Source: Prevotella sp. UBA7764 (lineage in GTDB: Bacteria > Bacteroidota > Bacteroidia > Bacteroidales > Bacteroidaceae). From it: a stretch of 29,149 nt of DNA. A model generated the notes under the pieces. That model was given only the letters and a program-made list of their open reading frames with translations, did not search any database and was not told the DNA's origin. Shown in pieces: positions 7,563 through 15,903 of this stretch. The stretch covers positions 65,044 to 94,192 of the forward strand of contig DLDU01000051.1 of NCBI GenBank assembly GCA_002481295.1, read 5' to 3'. Position 1 is the stretch's first letter. The number at the start of each line of letters is the position of its first letter. The position numbers and the translations under genes are program-made.

Positions 7563-8105
7563 TCAACACTTCTCCATGTGGTAGCCCAAAGACTTCAGTT
7601 CCATGGCGGCGCCCATCAGGTACATCTCGTGGAGTGCAGCGATGAAGACCCGAAAAGCGTCTGGCGTACCCGGTTCCACATGCAGGTGGCCGATCGTGTT
7701 GTAAGTCCGTGCGGCACACTCGCCGACGGTCTGCTGAAGCTTCTCGCCTTGTTCGGGAGTGAGACGAAGAACCTGCCCGCGGATGTAGTCGTCGAGGTGA
7801 TCGAAGTCTGTGTTGAGGATCATCATCTTGTAGAGGTCGGGAACATGGCTGTAGCGTTCCCAATCCTCGTCCCAATAGTAGGCGATCGCCATGCCGATAT
7901 ACATCATCCATCCGAGTGCCACGGTGGGGTAGTGGTTCCACTCGCGCAGTGCGTCGGGCAGATAACTTTCGCCCAGGGTAGCCCACAGTGCCTCGATGTC
8001 CGGAGCTTCGGGAAAGTGCTTGTCGATGAGATCGTGGGCCTCCAGATACGAGACGAGGTCTTTATGAAAGGTATCCTCAAATTCTTTTGTTCTGTTCTCT
8101 TCCAT
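7563..8105 (-). CDS. Conserved-looking cytosolic protein, family not recognised
   Basis: The 180-residue product has no signal peptide and looks alpha-helical. It is rich in aromatic and acidic residues (LREWNHYPTVALGWMMYIGMAIAYYWDEDWERY). Histidine and acidic residues recur in the second half (DFDHLDDYIRG, HLHVEPGTPDAFRVFIAALHEMYLMGAAMELKSLGYHMEKC). I do not recognise the family. The ATG at 8105 is preferred over 8180, because the longer frame starts inside a predicted hairpin and adds low-quality sequence. The stop lies in the tandem repeat that separates it from nhaC. It is real by length, composition and spacing, but no function can be named. Confidence 0.78.
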   Translation of the reverse strand: MEENRTKEFEDTFHKDLVSYLEAHDLIDKHFPEAPDIEALWATLGESYLPDALREWNHYPTVALGWMMYIGMAIAYYWDEDWERYSHVPDLYKMMILNTDFDHLDDYIRGQVLRLTPEQGEKLQQTVGECAARTYNTIGHLHVEPGTPDAFRVFIAALHEMYLMGAAMELKSLGYHMEKC

Positions 8106-8178
8106 TGTCTTGCAGACTCTATTTATTGATAAGCTGATGTGTCTCTTACAATCTATTTGTTGGCATTCCTTTGTTGAC

Positions 8179-8232
8179 ATGCGACGCTTGCTGTCGGCAT
8201 ATCAGCATTTTTGTTGGGCAAGAGTGTCGCAT
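8179..8232. repeat. Inverted repeat in the leader of the 7563-8105 gene
   Basis: ATGCGAC (8179-8185) pairs with GTCGCAT (8226-8232), and CTTGC (8187-8191) with GCAAG (8218-8222), around a 26-base loop. It lies between the bcp terminator and the next gene on the minus strand and may be a leader structure. Confidence 0.4.
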
Positions 8233-8276
8233 TTCTCTTTTCTTGCTGCCTTTCTTTGTCGGTCAGAAACAAATAT

Positions 8277-8298
8277 CGGGAGGGTAAGTTCCCTCCCG
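8277..8298 (-). terminator. Terminator of the psd-pssA-bcp cluster
   Basis: CGGGAGGG (8277-8284) and CCCTCCCG (8291-8298) form a perfect eight-pair stem with a six-base loop, 10 bases after the bcp stop. On the minus strand a T-rich stretch follows. Confidence 0.7.
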
Positions 8299-8308
8299 TT
8301 GCTTTTGT

Positions 8309-8767
8309 TTAGGCTTCAGCGTCTAAGATCTGTTGTGCATGTTCCTTCACCTTGATTTGCTTCGGCCGGAAGATCTCGGTGATCACACCGTTCTCGTCGG
8401 TCACGAAAGTTGTGCGGAACGTACCCATGGTGGTTTTTCCGTACATCTTCTTCTCACCGTAGACACCGAGAGCCTCCACGAGTTTCTTGTCCGTGTCTGC
8501 GATGAGAGGGAAGGGCAGGTTATATTTTGCGATGAACTTCTTGTGGCTCTCTGCACTCTGAATGCTCACGCCGACGACGGCATAGCCTTTTGCGAGCATC
8601 GACTGATAGTTGTCCCGCAGGTTGCAAGCCTCGTTGGTGCATCCCGGAGTAGAATCGCGCGGATAGATATAGAGTACGAGCTTCTTGCCTTGGAAGTCGC
8701 TCAACTTCACTTCGTTGCCATCCTGGTCAAGTCCCAGGAACTCCGGCAGTTTGTCTCCTATTTCCAT
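8309..8767 (-). CDS. bcp: Thiol peroxidase of the Bcp/PrxQ type
   Basis: This peroxiredoxin reduces hydrogen peroxide and organic hydroperoxides using thioredoxin. The active site is PRDSTPGCTNEACNLRD. Cys43 is the peroxidatic cysteine and Cys48 the resolving one, the five-residue spacing of the atypical two-cysteine PrxQ group. The length of 152 residues is normal and the thioredoxin fold is complete (KLVLYIYP, TTFVTDENGVI). The gene lies 48 bases downstream of the DUF486 gene on the same strand and ends just before a terminator, so it is probably the last gene of the phospholipid cluster. The trxA gene in this window may supply its reductant. Confidence 0.95.
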   Translation of the reverse strand: MEIGDKLPEFLGLDQDGNEVKLSDFQGKKLVLYIYPRDSTPGCTNEACNLRDNYQSMLAKGYAVVGVSIQSAESHKKFIAKYNLPFPLIADTDKKLVEALGVYGEKKMYGKTTMGTFRTTFVTDENGVITEIFRPKQIKVKEHAQQILDAEA

Positions 8768-8815
8768 AATAATAATGTGTTATTGTGTTATTGTCTATCT
8801 TCAAACAGAAGTCCG

Positions 8816-9187
8816 TTATTTCATAAACACGAAGTACACCGCCGCTATCAGGCAGGCGAAGGCCGCAAGATGGTTCCAGTGAAGGCCCTGTCCCTGAAAG
8901 AGCATGTTCGCAATGACGGCGAAGACGATCAGCGAGACACACTCCTGGATCACTTTCAACTGTATGAGCGAGAAGGGTCCGCCGTCGCCTTGGAAGCCGA
9001 TACGGTTGGCGGGTACCTGACAACAATACTCAAAGAAGGCGATGCACCACGAAAAGACGATGACGCCGATCAGTGGCCAGTGGTTACTGATGTGTGCCTG
9101 TTGCAGTTTCAGATGGCCATACCAGGCCAACGTCATAAAGACATTGCTGCACAGCAGCAATGCGATGGTAGATAATCCCCGATACAC
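8816..9187 (-). CDS. DUF486 (DMT-like) membrane protein
   Basis: This 123-residue protein has about four membrane segments: MYRGLSTIALLLCSNVFMTLAWYG, WPLIGVIVFSWCIAFFEYC, LIQLKVIQECVSLIVFAVIANMLF and LAAFACLIAAVYFVFM. The FFEYCCQVPANRIG motif is typical of DUF486, a small family related to half-size drug/metabolite transporters. The function of the family is unknown. It begins 12 bases after pssA on the same strand, so it is likely co-transcribed with the phospholipid genes. Confidence 0.88.
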   Translation of the reverse strand: MYRGLSTIALLLCSNVFMTLAWYGHLKLQQAHISNHWPLIGVIVFSWCIAFFEYCCQVPANRIGFQGDGGPFSLIQLKVIQECVSLIVFAVIANMLFQGQGLHWNHLAAFACLIAAVYFVFMK

Positions 9188-9199
9188 TGTCTTTACCGT

Positions 9200-9916
9200 T
9201 TACTTGTTGTTTGTGGCACTCTTGGCATCGCTGATGACAGAGAGTACCACGTACCATGCGATGATAATGGCGAAAGCGTATTCCTGGAAGATGATCAGCA
9301 GCGGCACACAAGTGATGAGAAAAGAGTAGCGAAGCTCGTTGCCCTTCCATCCCCAATGCTTAAATTTCAGTGCGAACATCGGTATCTCGGCGATGAGCAG
9401 CCATGAGCTGACGAGCATGAGGGCAATGAGTGCCACGGACATATAAGGCGAAAGCGTCTCCCACTGTTTGGCACTGAGGATCAGCGAACCCCAGAAGAGA
9501 GCGTTGGCAGGCGTCGGCAGTCCGATGAATCCCATGGTCTGACGCTCATCGAGGTTGAACTTGGCCAGTCGGAGTGCCGAAAAAGCTGCCATGATATAAG
9601 CCACAAAAGCCACATAGTCGCTCACTGGCTGAAGCCAAGAGGGATAGTCCATTACGAGCAACTGGGAGAACAGCATCGTGGAGGGAGCCACGCCGAAGGT
9701 GACATCGTCGGCCAATGAGTCCAACTCCTTACCGATTGGTGAGGGCACATGCAGCAGACGCGCGCTCATACCATCGAAGAAATCAAAAACGGCCCCGATG
9801 ATAATCCACAGCAATGCCAGTTCCGGGTCGTGGAAAAAAGCAAAGCACGTAGCGATGCAACCCGAGATGAGGTTGCAACAAGTCAGCGTGTTGGGAATAT
9901 GTTTCTTGATATTCAT
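9200..9916 (-). CDS. pssA: CDP-diacylglycerol--serine O-phosphatidyltransferase
   Basis: This membrane enzyme makes phosphatidylserine from CDP-diacylglycerol and serine, the first committed step to phosphatidylethanolamine. The CDP-alcohol phosphatidyltransferase signature is complete: DFFDGMSAR, eight residues, then GKELDSLAD (all conserved Asp, Gly and Arg residues present). Several hydrophobic helices follow, consistent with the six-helix fold. The length of 238 residues is normal. psd, the enzyme for the next step, lies upstream on the same strand. A 33-codon frame sits between them. Confidence 0.95.
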   Translation of the reverse strand: MNIKKHIPNTLTCCNLISGCIATCFAFFHDPELALLWIIIGAVFDFFDGMSARLLHVPSPIGKELDSLADDVTFGVAPSTMLFSQLLVMDYPSWLQPVSDYVAFVAYIMAAFSALRLAKFNLDERQTMGFIGLPTPANALFWGSLILSAKQWETLSPYMSVALIALMLVSSWLLIAEIPMFALKFKHWGWKGNELRYSFLITCVPLLIIFQEYAFAIIIAWYVVLSVISDAKSATNNK

Positions 9917-9928
9917 AGTGAATACTGA

Positions 9929-10030
9929 TTATAATCCTATTGAAGTTCCTGAATATTTTTCGATGCTCAAAGCGTGTCGCACACGATCCATATACCTTCC
10001 ATACATGGAGGCAATGGCTTTCAGCGACAT
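9929..10030 (-). CDS. Candidate 33-residue peptide between psd and pssA
   Basis: ATG at 10030 opens a frame encoding MSLKAIASMYGRYMDRVRHA and 13 more residues, ending in TAA 12 bases before pssA. It is basic and amphipathic, with no membrane segment. The 179-base gap between two tightly linked pathway genes is unusual, and this is the most protein-like frame in it. It could instead be chance or a decayed remnant. Confidence 0.3.
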   Translation of the reverse strand: MSLKAIASMYGRYMDRVRHALSIEKYSGTSIGL

Positions 10031-10095
10031 AAAGGCAAAGGGTAAGAAAGTGCACGGCCAGCCTGATCGTTCATGCACAGCGCATTGTTTGTTAC

Positions 10096-10788
10096 TTACG
10101 CGAGTGTCGCGAGGATTGTCTGGTCGCCCGTTGTCTTCTGTCCCATCTTCACCATCACTTTGCTGTCCAACGGCAGGAAGACATCCACACGTGAGCCGAG
10201 CTTGATGAATCCCAAGTGCTCGTCGATATAGCAGTCTTCCCCCTCCTTGGCGTAAGTGACGATGCGGCGGGCCACAGCACCGGCAATTTGGCGGCACAGC
10301 ACGTCGACACCGTGCTCTGTCGTGATCATCGTGTCAGCGCGCTCGTTCTCTTCACTTGCCTTGGGAAGCCATGCCTTGTGGTAGTTGCCGTTCTGATGCT
10401 TGACAAACTTCACCTTTCCGTCGACTGGAAACCAGTTGGCGTGTACGTTGAAGAGACTCATGAAGATACTGATCATCAACCGCTTGTCATGGAAATACTC
10501 ATTCTCCTCTACCTCTTCGATCACCACGATCTTGCCGTCAGCGGGTGCCACGACGATTTTATCGGTGTCTTCCACGTTGAGGTATCTCACCGGACACTGG
10601 TAGAAATTAAAGACGATGCCATAGACAACACCAAAGACGAGGATGAACAGCCAAAACGGCCATTTCGTGTCGAAGCCGTACCATAGTGCGGCTCCGGCGG
10701 CGATGATGAAGATGAGTCCGTAGAGCAATGTGTCATTGCCCTCACGGTGTATGCGTATTTTCTTTAGTTTCTGTATCTTTTTTCCCAT
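10096..10788 (-). CDS. psd: Phosphatidylserine decarboxylase, pyruvoyl type
   Basis: This enzyme decarboxylates phosphatidylserine to phosphatidylethanolamine. It is made as a proenzyme that cleaves itself at a Gly-Ser bond to form a pyruvoyl group. The cleavage motif is LGS within [13 protein letters not shown], at Gly198-Ser199, leaving a 32-residue alpha chain. The N-terminus has two membrane segments ([19 protein letters not shown] and [18 protein letters not shown]). Conserved [12 protein letters not shown] and [18 protein letters not shown] stretches follow. The length (230 residues) fits the short class II form. It is first in the psd-pssA-DUF486-bcp series and has a consensus promoter that diverges from that of dnaE. 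Confidence 0.96.
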   Translation of the reverse strand: MGKKIQKLKKIRIHREGNDTLLYGLIFIIAAGAALWYGFDTKWPFWLFILVFGVVYGIVFNFYQCPVRYLNVEDTDKIVVAPADGKIVVIEEVEENEYFHDKRLMISIFMSLFNVHANWFPVDGKVKFVKHQNGNYHKAWLPKASEENERADTMITTEHGVDVLCRQIAGAVARRIVTYAKEGEDCYIDEHLGFIKLGSRVDVFLPLDSKVMVKMGQKTTGDQTILATLA

Positions 10789-10831
10789 GTTTGCTCTAAG
10801 AGAGTTTCGGTTTTATCTTGTCAGTTGCTTG

Positions 10832-10863
10832 CAAAGTTAATTCTTTTTTATCACTCCTACAAA
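10832..10863 (-). promoter_or_regulatory. Promoter of the psd operon
   Basis: Minus-strand TTTG (10860-10863), 20 bases, then TAACTTTG (10832-10839) is a full consensus match. It lies 16 bases from the dnaE promoter on the other strand. Confidence 0.75.
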
Positions 10864-10879
10864 TTTTTTATACGCTACT

Positions 10880-10911
10880 TTTGGTTGTCTCGCTTTTTAG
10901 ACGTAACTTTA
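10880..10911 (+). promoter_or_regulatory. Promoter of dnaE
   Basis: TTTG (10880-10883), 20 bases, then TAACTTTA (10904-10911) matches the consensus except for the last base. It is back to back with the psd promoter, so both could be affected by one bound regulator. Confidence 0.65.
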
Positions 10912-10961
10912 CACTCGGTTTTATGCTCATTACAGGCTTTTGATGTTTAAAAGAAGAATTG

Positions 10962-13900
10962 ATGGAAGATTTCGTTCATTTGCACGTACATACACATTAC
11001 TCTATTCTTGACGGTCAGTCCAAGGTGCCCCACCTGGTCGACAAAGCCATCAAGGATGGCATGAAGGGTATGGCTATTACCGACCACGGCGTGATGTATG
11101 GCATCAAGGAGTTCTCGGACTATTGTGCAGGCGTTAACAAGCAGCGCAAGGCCGACGGACTGGAGCCGTTCAAGCCTATCTTTGGCTGTGAGATGTATGT
11201 GGCGCACCATCGCAAGGAGGACAAAAACAAGGATGCCGGCGACAAGTCGGGCTACCACCTCATTGTGTTGGCAAAGAACTACCATGGATATAAGAATCTC
11301 ATCAAGCTCGTCAGCCGTGCTTGGACCGACGGATACTATTATCGGCCCCGTACCGACCGCTACGACTTGGAGAAATACCACGAGGATCTGATCGTCTGCT
11401 CGGCGTGTATTGCCGGCGAGGTGCCTGCCAAGATACTCAAAGGCGACATCGAGGGCGCTAAGGAAGCAGCCCGATGGTATCACCGGGTCTTCGGCGAAGA
11501 CTATTATCTTGAGTTGCAGCGCCATGAGGTCAAAGACCCGAATATCCGTGCCAACCGCGATACCTTCCCCTTGCAGCAGCGCGCCAATGCCGTGCTGATG
11601 AAGATTGCTAAGGAAGAAGGCATCAAACTCGTATGTACCAACGACTGCCACTTCGAGGACAAAGACACCGCTGAGGCCCACGACCACCTGCTCTGTCTGG
11701 CCACTGGAAAGGATCTTGATGATCCCACCCGTATGCTCTATACCAAGCAGGAGTGGTTTAAGACACAGCAGGAGATGAACGACATCTTCAGCGATGTGCC
11801 CGAGGCGTTGCGCAACACGCAGGAGATTCTCAACAAGGTAGAGATCTACAGTATCGACCACGGGCCCATCATGCCGTTCTTCCCCATCCCTGAGAGCTTC
11901 GGTACGGAAGAGGAATGGCACAAGAAATTCACCGAGGAGCAACTCTTCAAAGAGTTCACTACTGATGAGCACGGCGAGAATCCTCTGCCTCCCGACAAGG
12001 CACAGGCCGTCATCGAACGACTCGGCGGCTACGACAAGATCTACCGCATCAAGTTCGAGGCCGACTATCTGGCCAAGCTCGCCTATGACGGAGCGAAGAA
12101 ACGCTACGGCGATCCGCTGCCCGACAACGTCAAGGAGCATATCAACTTCGAGTTGCATGTGATGAAGACGATGGGTTTCCCAGGCTACTTCCTCATCGTG
12201 CAGGACTTCATCAATGCCGCCCGCAACGAGCTCGGCGTGTGGGTGGGACCGGGACGTGGCTCTGCCGCCGGTTCTGTTGTCGCCTATTGTCTGGGCATCA
12301 CCAAGATAGACCCGCTGAAATACGACTTGCTGTTTGAGCGTTTCCTCAACCCTGATCGTGTCAACTTACCGGATATTGATACCGACTTCGACGACGACGG
12401 GCGTGGCAAGGTGCTCCGTTGGGTCATGGACAAATACGGGCACGAGAACTGTGCCCACATCATCACCTATGGCAGTATGGCCACGAAGAACTCACTCGCC
12501 GACGTGGCGCGTGTGGAGAAGCTTCCCTTGGAGAAGGCCAACGCATTGAAGAAAGCTATCCCCGACCGACTGCCCGACGGCATGAAGATGAATCTCGAGA
12601 ATGCCATCAAGTGCACGCCGGAGCTGCGCGAGGCAATGGCTTCGCCCGATCCCCGTGAGCGCAACACCATCAAATATGCCCGTCAGCTCGAGGGTACCAT
12701 CCGTGGCACCGGCCTTCATGCATGCGGTTTCATCATCTGCCGGGACCCGATCAGTGACTGGGTTCCCGTGTCCACAGCCGACGACCCCGACTTCCCGGGA
12801 CTGAAATGCGCCGTCACGCAATACGACGGACACGTCATCGAGTCCACCGGACTGATCAAGATGGACTTCCTCGGACTGAAGACGCTCTCTGAGTTGAAGG
12901 AGGCTTGTAAGGTCATCAAGCAGACGACGGGCGACGTCATCGACCTCGACAACATCCCCATCGACGATGATCTCACCTATAAACTCTATCAGCAGGGACG
13001 CACCATCGGTACTTTCCAGTTTGAGTCGCCAGGTATGCAGAAATACCTGCGTGAGCTTAAGCCGACGGTTTTTGAGGACTTGATCGCTATGAACGCTCTT
13101 TACCGTCCGGGACCAATGGACTATATCCCTTCGTTCATTGCCCGCAAGAACGGTCAGGAGCCGATCACCTACGACATTCCTTGCATGGAGAAATACCTCA
13201 AGGACACCTATGGTATCACCGTCTATCAGGAGCAGGTGATGCTTCTCTCGCGTCAGCTGGCCAACTTCACGCGTGGACAGAGCGATGCCTTGCGTAAGGC
13301 CATGGGTAAGAAAAAGAAAAAGATCGTCGACCAGATGAAGCCGCTCTTTCTCGAAGGCGGTCAGAAAAACGGTCACGACCCGAAGGTGCTGGAGAAGATA
13401 TGGTCAGACTGGGAGAAGTTCGCTTCCTATGCTTTCAACAAATCTCATGCTACCTGCTACTCCTGGGTGGCCTACCAGACCGCCTATCTCAAGGCTCACT
13501 ACCCGGCAGAATACATGGCTGCCCTGATGACACGCCGTCACAGCGACATCGGTGAGATCACCAAGCTGATGGAGGAATGCAAGTCGATGAACATCCCGAC
13601 GCTGGGCCCTGACGTCAACGAGAGCTATGTGCAGTTTGGTGTGAACAAGAATGGAGAGATCCGTTTTGGCCTCTCTGCCATCAAGGGCATGGGTGCCGGC
13701 GCTGCCGCCGCCATCGTCAGGGAGCGGGAAGCCAACGGACCTTATAAAGATATCTACGACTTTGCCGAGCGTGTCAGCCTGAAGGATGTCAACCGCAAGG
13801 CTTTTGAGAGTCTGGCGCTGAGTGGCGGCTTCGACTGCTTTGGTAATCAGCGTGAGCAGTATCTGGCGCCGAACGCCAAGGGCGAGGTATTTCTCGACCT

Positions 13901-14681
13901 CATCGTGCGCTTCGGTCAGCAATATCAGGAGGATAAGAGCCAGGCTGCCAACTCGCTCTTCGGCGCGATGGCAAGCGACATTGCAGTGGCCACACCGCCG
14001 TTGCCGAAGGCCGAGCCGTGGAGTTCGATCGAGCGTTTAGGCAAGGAGAAGGAGCTCGTCGGCATTTACCTCAGTGCACATCCGCTCGACGAGTATGCCA
14101 TCGTGCTGCGCCATCTGTGCAACACCAGCTGTGCCGAAGTCGGTGACCGCGACAACCGTGAGGAGCTCTCGCAGCGTGGTGAGCTGACCTTCGGTGGTAT
14201 GGTCACCAAAGTCAACACACGCTACAACAAGCGTGGCGAGCCTTTCGGTATAGTAACTATAGAGGATTTCGAGGGGCCGGGAGAGCTTGCTCTCTTCGGC
14301 GACGATTGGGCGCGCTGGCAAGGATGGTTCAAGGAGGGCTCGCCGGTGTATGTCATTGCCAAGTGCTTCAAGCGTTTCCCGACAAGCCAATACTACAGCT
14401 TCAACGTGGTGAGCGTGGAGTTCCTCGCCAAAGTCAAGGACACACGCATCAACCGGCTGACGATCTCGGTCAAGAGCAAGACGCTCGATGAGTCCACGGT
14501 CAGCGACCTGCTCTCGCTGGTCGATGAAAAGCCGGGCAGGACAGAGCTCTACTTCAATGTCGACGACGAGGAGACGGGCACCAAGTTGCTCCTTCGCGCT
14601 ACCACCAAGCGCGTGGAAGTGGGCAAGCAACTTGTTGAGTATGTCGACGGGCGGCAGGACATGACGCTGGTGCTCAACTGA
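10962..14681 (+). CDS. dnaE: DNA polymerase III alpha subunit
   Basis: This is the catalytic subunit of the replicative polymerase. The N-terminal PHP domain begins with FVHLHVHTHYSILDG and has ITDHGVMYG. The palm carries GPGRGSAAGS and PDIDTDFDDDGRGK, with catalytic Asp471 and Asp473. The finger region and helix-hairpin-helix follow (SGGFDCFG), and an OB-like domain lies near the C-terminus (LTFGGMVTKVNTRYN). There are 1239 residues, normal for Bacteroidota DnaE1. I chose ATG at 10962; a TTG codon directly before it is also open but less likely. No intein or frameshift is seen. Long open frames on the opposite strand are shadows of its strong codon bias. Confidence 0.98.
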   Translation: MEDFVHLHVHTHYSILDGQSKVPHLVDKAIKDGMKGMAITDHGVMYGIKEFSDYCAGVNKQRKADGLEPFKPIFGCEMYVAHHRKEDKNKDAGDKSGYHLIVLAKNYHGYKNLIKLVSRAWTDGYYYRPRTDRYDLEKYHEDLIVCSACIAGEVPAKILKGDIEGAKEAARWYHRVFGEDYYLELQRHEVKDPNIRANRDTFPLQQRANAVLMKIAKEEGIKLVCTNDCHFEDKDTAEAHDHLLCLATGKDLDDPTRMLYTKQEWFKTQQEMNDIFSDVPEALRNTQEILNKVEIYSIDHGPIMPFFPIPESFGTEEEWHKKFTEEQLFKEFTTDEHGENPLPPDKAQAVIERLGGYDKIYRIKFEADYLAKLAYDGAKKRYGDPLPDNVKEHINFELHVMKTMGFPGYFLIVQDFINAARNELGVWVGPGRGSAAGSVVAYCLGITKIDPLKYDLLFERFLNPDRVNLPDIDTDFDDDGRGKVLRWVMDKYGHENCAHIITYGSMATKNSLADVARVEKLPLEKANALKKAIPDRLPDGMKMNLENAIKCTPELREAMASPDPRERNTIKYARQLEGTIRGTGLHACGFIICRDPISDWVPVSTADDPDFPGLKCAVTQYDGHVIESTGLIKMDFLGLKTLSELKEACKVIKQTTGDVIDLDNIPIDDDLTYKLYQQGRTIGTFQFESPGMQKYLRELKPTVFEDLIAMNALYRPGPMDYIPSFIARKNGQEPITYDIPCMEKYLKDTYGITVYQEQVMLLSRQLANFTRGQSDALRKAMGKKKKKIVDQMKPLFLEGGQKNGHDPKVLEKIWSDWEKFASYAFNKSHATCYSWVAYQTAYLKAHYPAEYMAALMTRRHSDIGEITKLMEECKSMNIPTLGPDVNESYVQFGVNKNGEIRFGLSAIKGMGAGAAAAIVREREANGPYKDIYDFAERVSLKDVNRKAFESLALSGGFDCFGNQREQYLAPNAKGEVFLDLIVRFGQQYQEDKSQAANSLFGAMASDIAVATPPLPKAEPWSSIERLGKEKELVGIYLSAHPLDEYAIVLRHLCNTSCAEVGDRDNREELSQRGELTFGGMVTKVNTRYNKRGEPFGIVTIEDFEGPGELALFGDDWARWQGWFKEGSPVYVIAKCFKRFPTSQYYSFNVVSVEFLAKVKDTRINRLTISVKSKTLDESTVSDLLSLVDEKPGRTELYFNVDDEETGTKLLLRATTKRVEVGKQLVEYVDGRQDMTLVLN

Positions 14682-14726
14682 GGAATGTATAATGTAGAGT
14701 GTATAAATAATAATGTATAAATGTTA

Positions 14727-14790
14727 CCGCATACCTTTATATATACATACCGTGTAACTTATCAATACATGCCGCATACCTTATATATAT
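14727..14790 (+). repeat. Direct repeat in the dnaE-tsaE gap
   Basis: CCGCATACC followed by a TTTATATATA-type tail occurs at 14727-14745 and again at 14772-14790. The surrounding 140 bases are very AT-rich and hold no other frame. No terminator is obvious here, so read-through into tsaE is possible. Confidence 0.5.
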
Positions 14791-14824
14791 GATATAACAA
14801 AGAAAAGAACATAGATTTATCATT

Positions 14825-15238
14825 ATGGAGATAAAGATTCAATCATTGGACACGATCCGCGAGGCGGCTCGTGAGTTTATCAAAGCCATGGGCGAGCACA
14901 CTGTGTTTGCCTTCTACGGCAAGATGGGAGCGGGAAAGACCACTTTCATCAAAGCCATCTGTGAAGAGTTGGGCGTAGAGGACGTCATCACTTCCCCTAC
15001 GTTCGCCATTGTCAACGAGTATCGTTCTTCCACGACCGACGAACTCATCTACCATTTCGACTTCTACCGCATCAAGAAATTGGAGGAGGTCTACGACATG
15101 GGCTACGAAGATTACTTCTATAGTGGTGCGCTCTGCTTCCTGGAGTGGCCGGAGCTCATCGAGGACATCCTGCCCGGCGATGCCGTGAAGGTCACGATCG
15201 CTGAGCAACCCGACGGCTCACGTCTCGTCACCTTCTAA
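14825..15238 (+). CDS. tsaE: tRNA threonylcarbamoyladenosine biosynthesis ATPase
   Basis: TsaE is the ATPase that works with TsaB and TsaD to make the t6A modification next to the anticodon of ANN-reading tRNAs. The Walker A motif is [16 protein letters not shown] near residue 38. The switch-like [12 protein letters not shown], the HFDFYRI motif and the acidic [13 protein letters not shown] segment are all family hallmarks. The length (137 residues) is normal and the start is a well-placed ATG. It lies 143 bases after dnaE on the same strand. It ends before a strong hairpin at 15260-15299. Confidence 0.96.
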   Translation: MEIKIQSLDTIREAAREFIKAMGEHTVFAFYGKMGAGKTTFIKAICEELGVEDVITSPTFAIVNEYRSSTTDELIYHFDFYRIKKLEEVYDMGYEDYFYSGALCFLEWPELIEDILPGDAVKVTIAEQPDGSRLVTF

Positions 15239-15259
15239 GTGTGCGCTTGCGCGACCACT

Positions 15260-15299
15260 GCTGTCATCTCTGCGTGGGTTCGAACGTAGAGATGGCAGC
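15260..15299 (+). terminator. Strong hairpin after tsaE
   Basis: A 16-pair stem (15260-15275 with 15284-15299, two G-T pairs) surrounds an eight-base loop, 21 bases after the tsaE stop. There is no T-run, so it may stabilise the 3' end rather than terminate by itself. Confidence 0.5.
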
Positions 15300-15308
15300 T
15301 GTCACTGC

Positions 15309-15350
15309 CGCGTCAGTCTTCTTTCGTGTCGCGTCAGTCTTCTTCCGTGC
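15309..15350 (+). repeat. Two tandem 21-base units
   Basis: The unit CGCGTCAGTCTTCTTTCGTG plus one base occurs at 15309-15329 and 15330-15350 with two differences. It lies in a 259-base gap before trxA. A 69-codon frame over it (15241-15450) reads ASVFFRV twice but has no other sign of being a gene. Confidence 0.6.
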
Positions 15351-15423
15351 AGTGTCTGTCGGATTCTTTGTCCGCATGTGCCTTTTAAGGTTTTTAGAGG
15401 CGTTTTATCTTTTGTTTGAAAAG

Positions 15424-15455
15424 TTTGGGATTCTCAACTTTATTGTTTAATTTTG
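15424..15455 (+). promoter_or_regulatory. Promoter of trxA
   Basis: TTTG (15424-15427), 20 bases, then TAATTTTG (15448-15455) is a full consensus match, 43 bases upstream of trxA. Confidence 0.75.
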
Positions 15456-15497
15456 CAAGCAGAAATTAATCACGTTACAAAATAGAAAGGTAAAGCA

Positions 15498-15818
15498 ATG
15501 GAAGTAGAAATTACAACCAAGAATTTCGAGACTTATAAAAATGGCGAGCTGCCATTGGTAGTAGATCTCTGGGCAACATGGTGCGGTCCCTGCCGCATGG
15601 TGGCTCCGATCATTTCAGAGCTGGCACAGGAGTACGACGGCAAGCTTGTTGTCGGCAAGTGCGACGTTGAAGAGAACGACGACATCGCCATGGAGTTTGG
15701 CGTGCGCAACATCCCTACCGTGCTGTTCTTCAAGGGCGGTCAGCTCGTCGACAAGTTTGTCGGTGCTGCCTCTAAGGATAAGTTCGAGGAGAAGTTCAAG
15801 GCACTGTTGGAAAAGTAA
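15498..15818 (+). CDS. trxA: Thioredoxin
   Basis: This is a small cytosolic disulfide reductase. The active site WATWCGPCRM has Cys29 and Cys32, with the classical CGPC sequence. The cis-proline loop is VRNIPTVLFFKGG. At 106 residues it is a complete single-domain thioredoxin without a signal peptide. It has its own promoter and terminator, so it forms a single-gene unit. It is the expected electron donor for the Bcp peroxiredoxin encoded earlier in the window. Confidence 0.97.
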   Translation: MEVEITTKNFETYKNGELPLVVDLWATWCGPCRMVAPIISELAQEYDGKLVVGKCDVEENDDIAMEFGVRNIPTVLFFKGGQLVDKFVGAASKDKFEEKFKALLEK

Positions 15819-15848
15819 ACGATTGGCGGTAAGCCAAAGAAAAGAGAT

Positions 15849-15885
15849 AGAGGAGAGCAGCCCACGGGTTACTCTCCTCTTTTTG
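15849..15885 (+). terminator. Terminator of trxA
   Basis: AGAGGAGAG (15849-15857) pairs perfectly with CTCTCCTCT (15872-15880) and a T-run follows. It lies 31 bases after the trxA stop. Confidence 0.85.
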
Positions 15886-15903
15886 TATTTATCCGTGTAT
15901 AGA

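Noticed and set aside
10947..12158. 403-codon open frame on the minus strand
   Set aside because: It lies opposite dnaE, whose domains and catalytic residues are unmistakable.
15241..15450. 69-codon plus-strand frame after tsaE
   Set aside because: It runs through a hairpin, a tandem repeat and into the trxA promoter; composition is poor in charged residues and it lacks a family resemblance.
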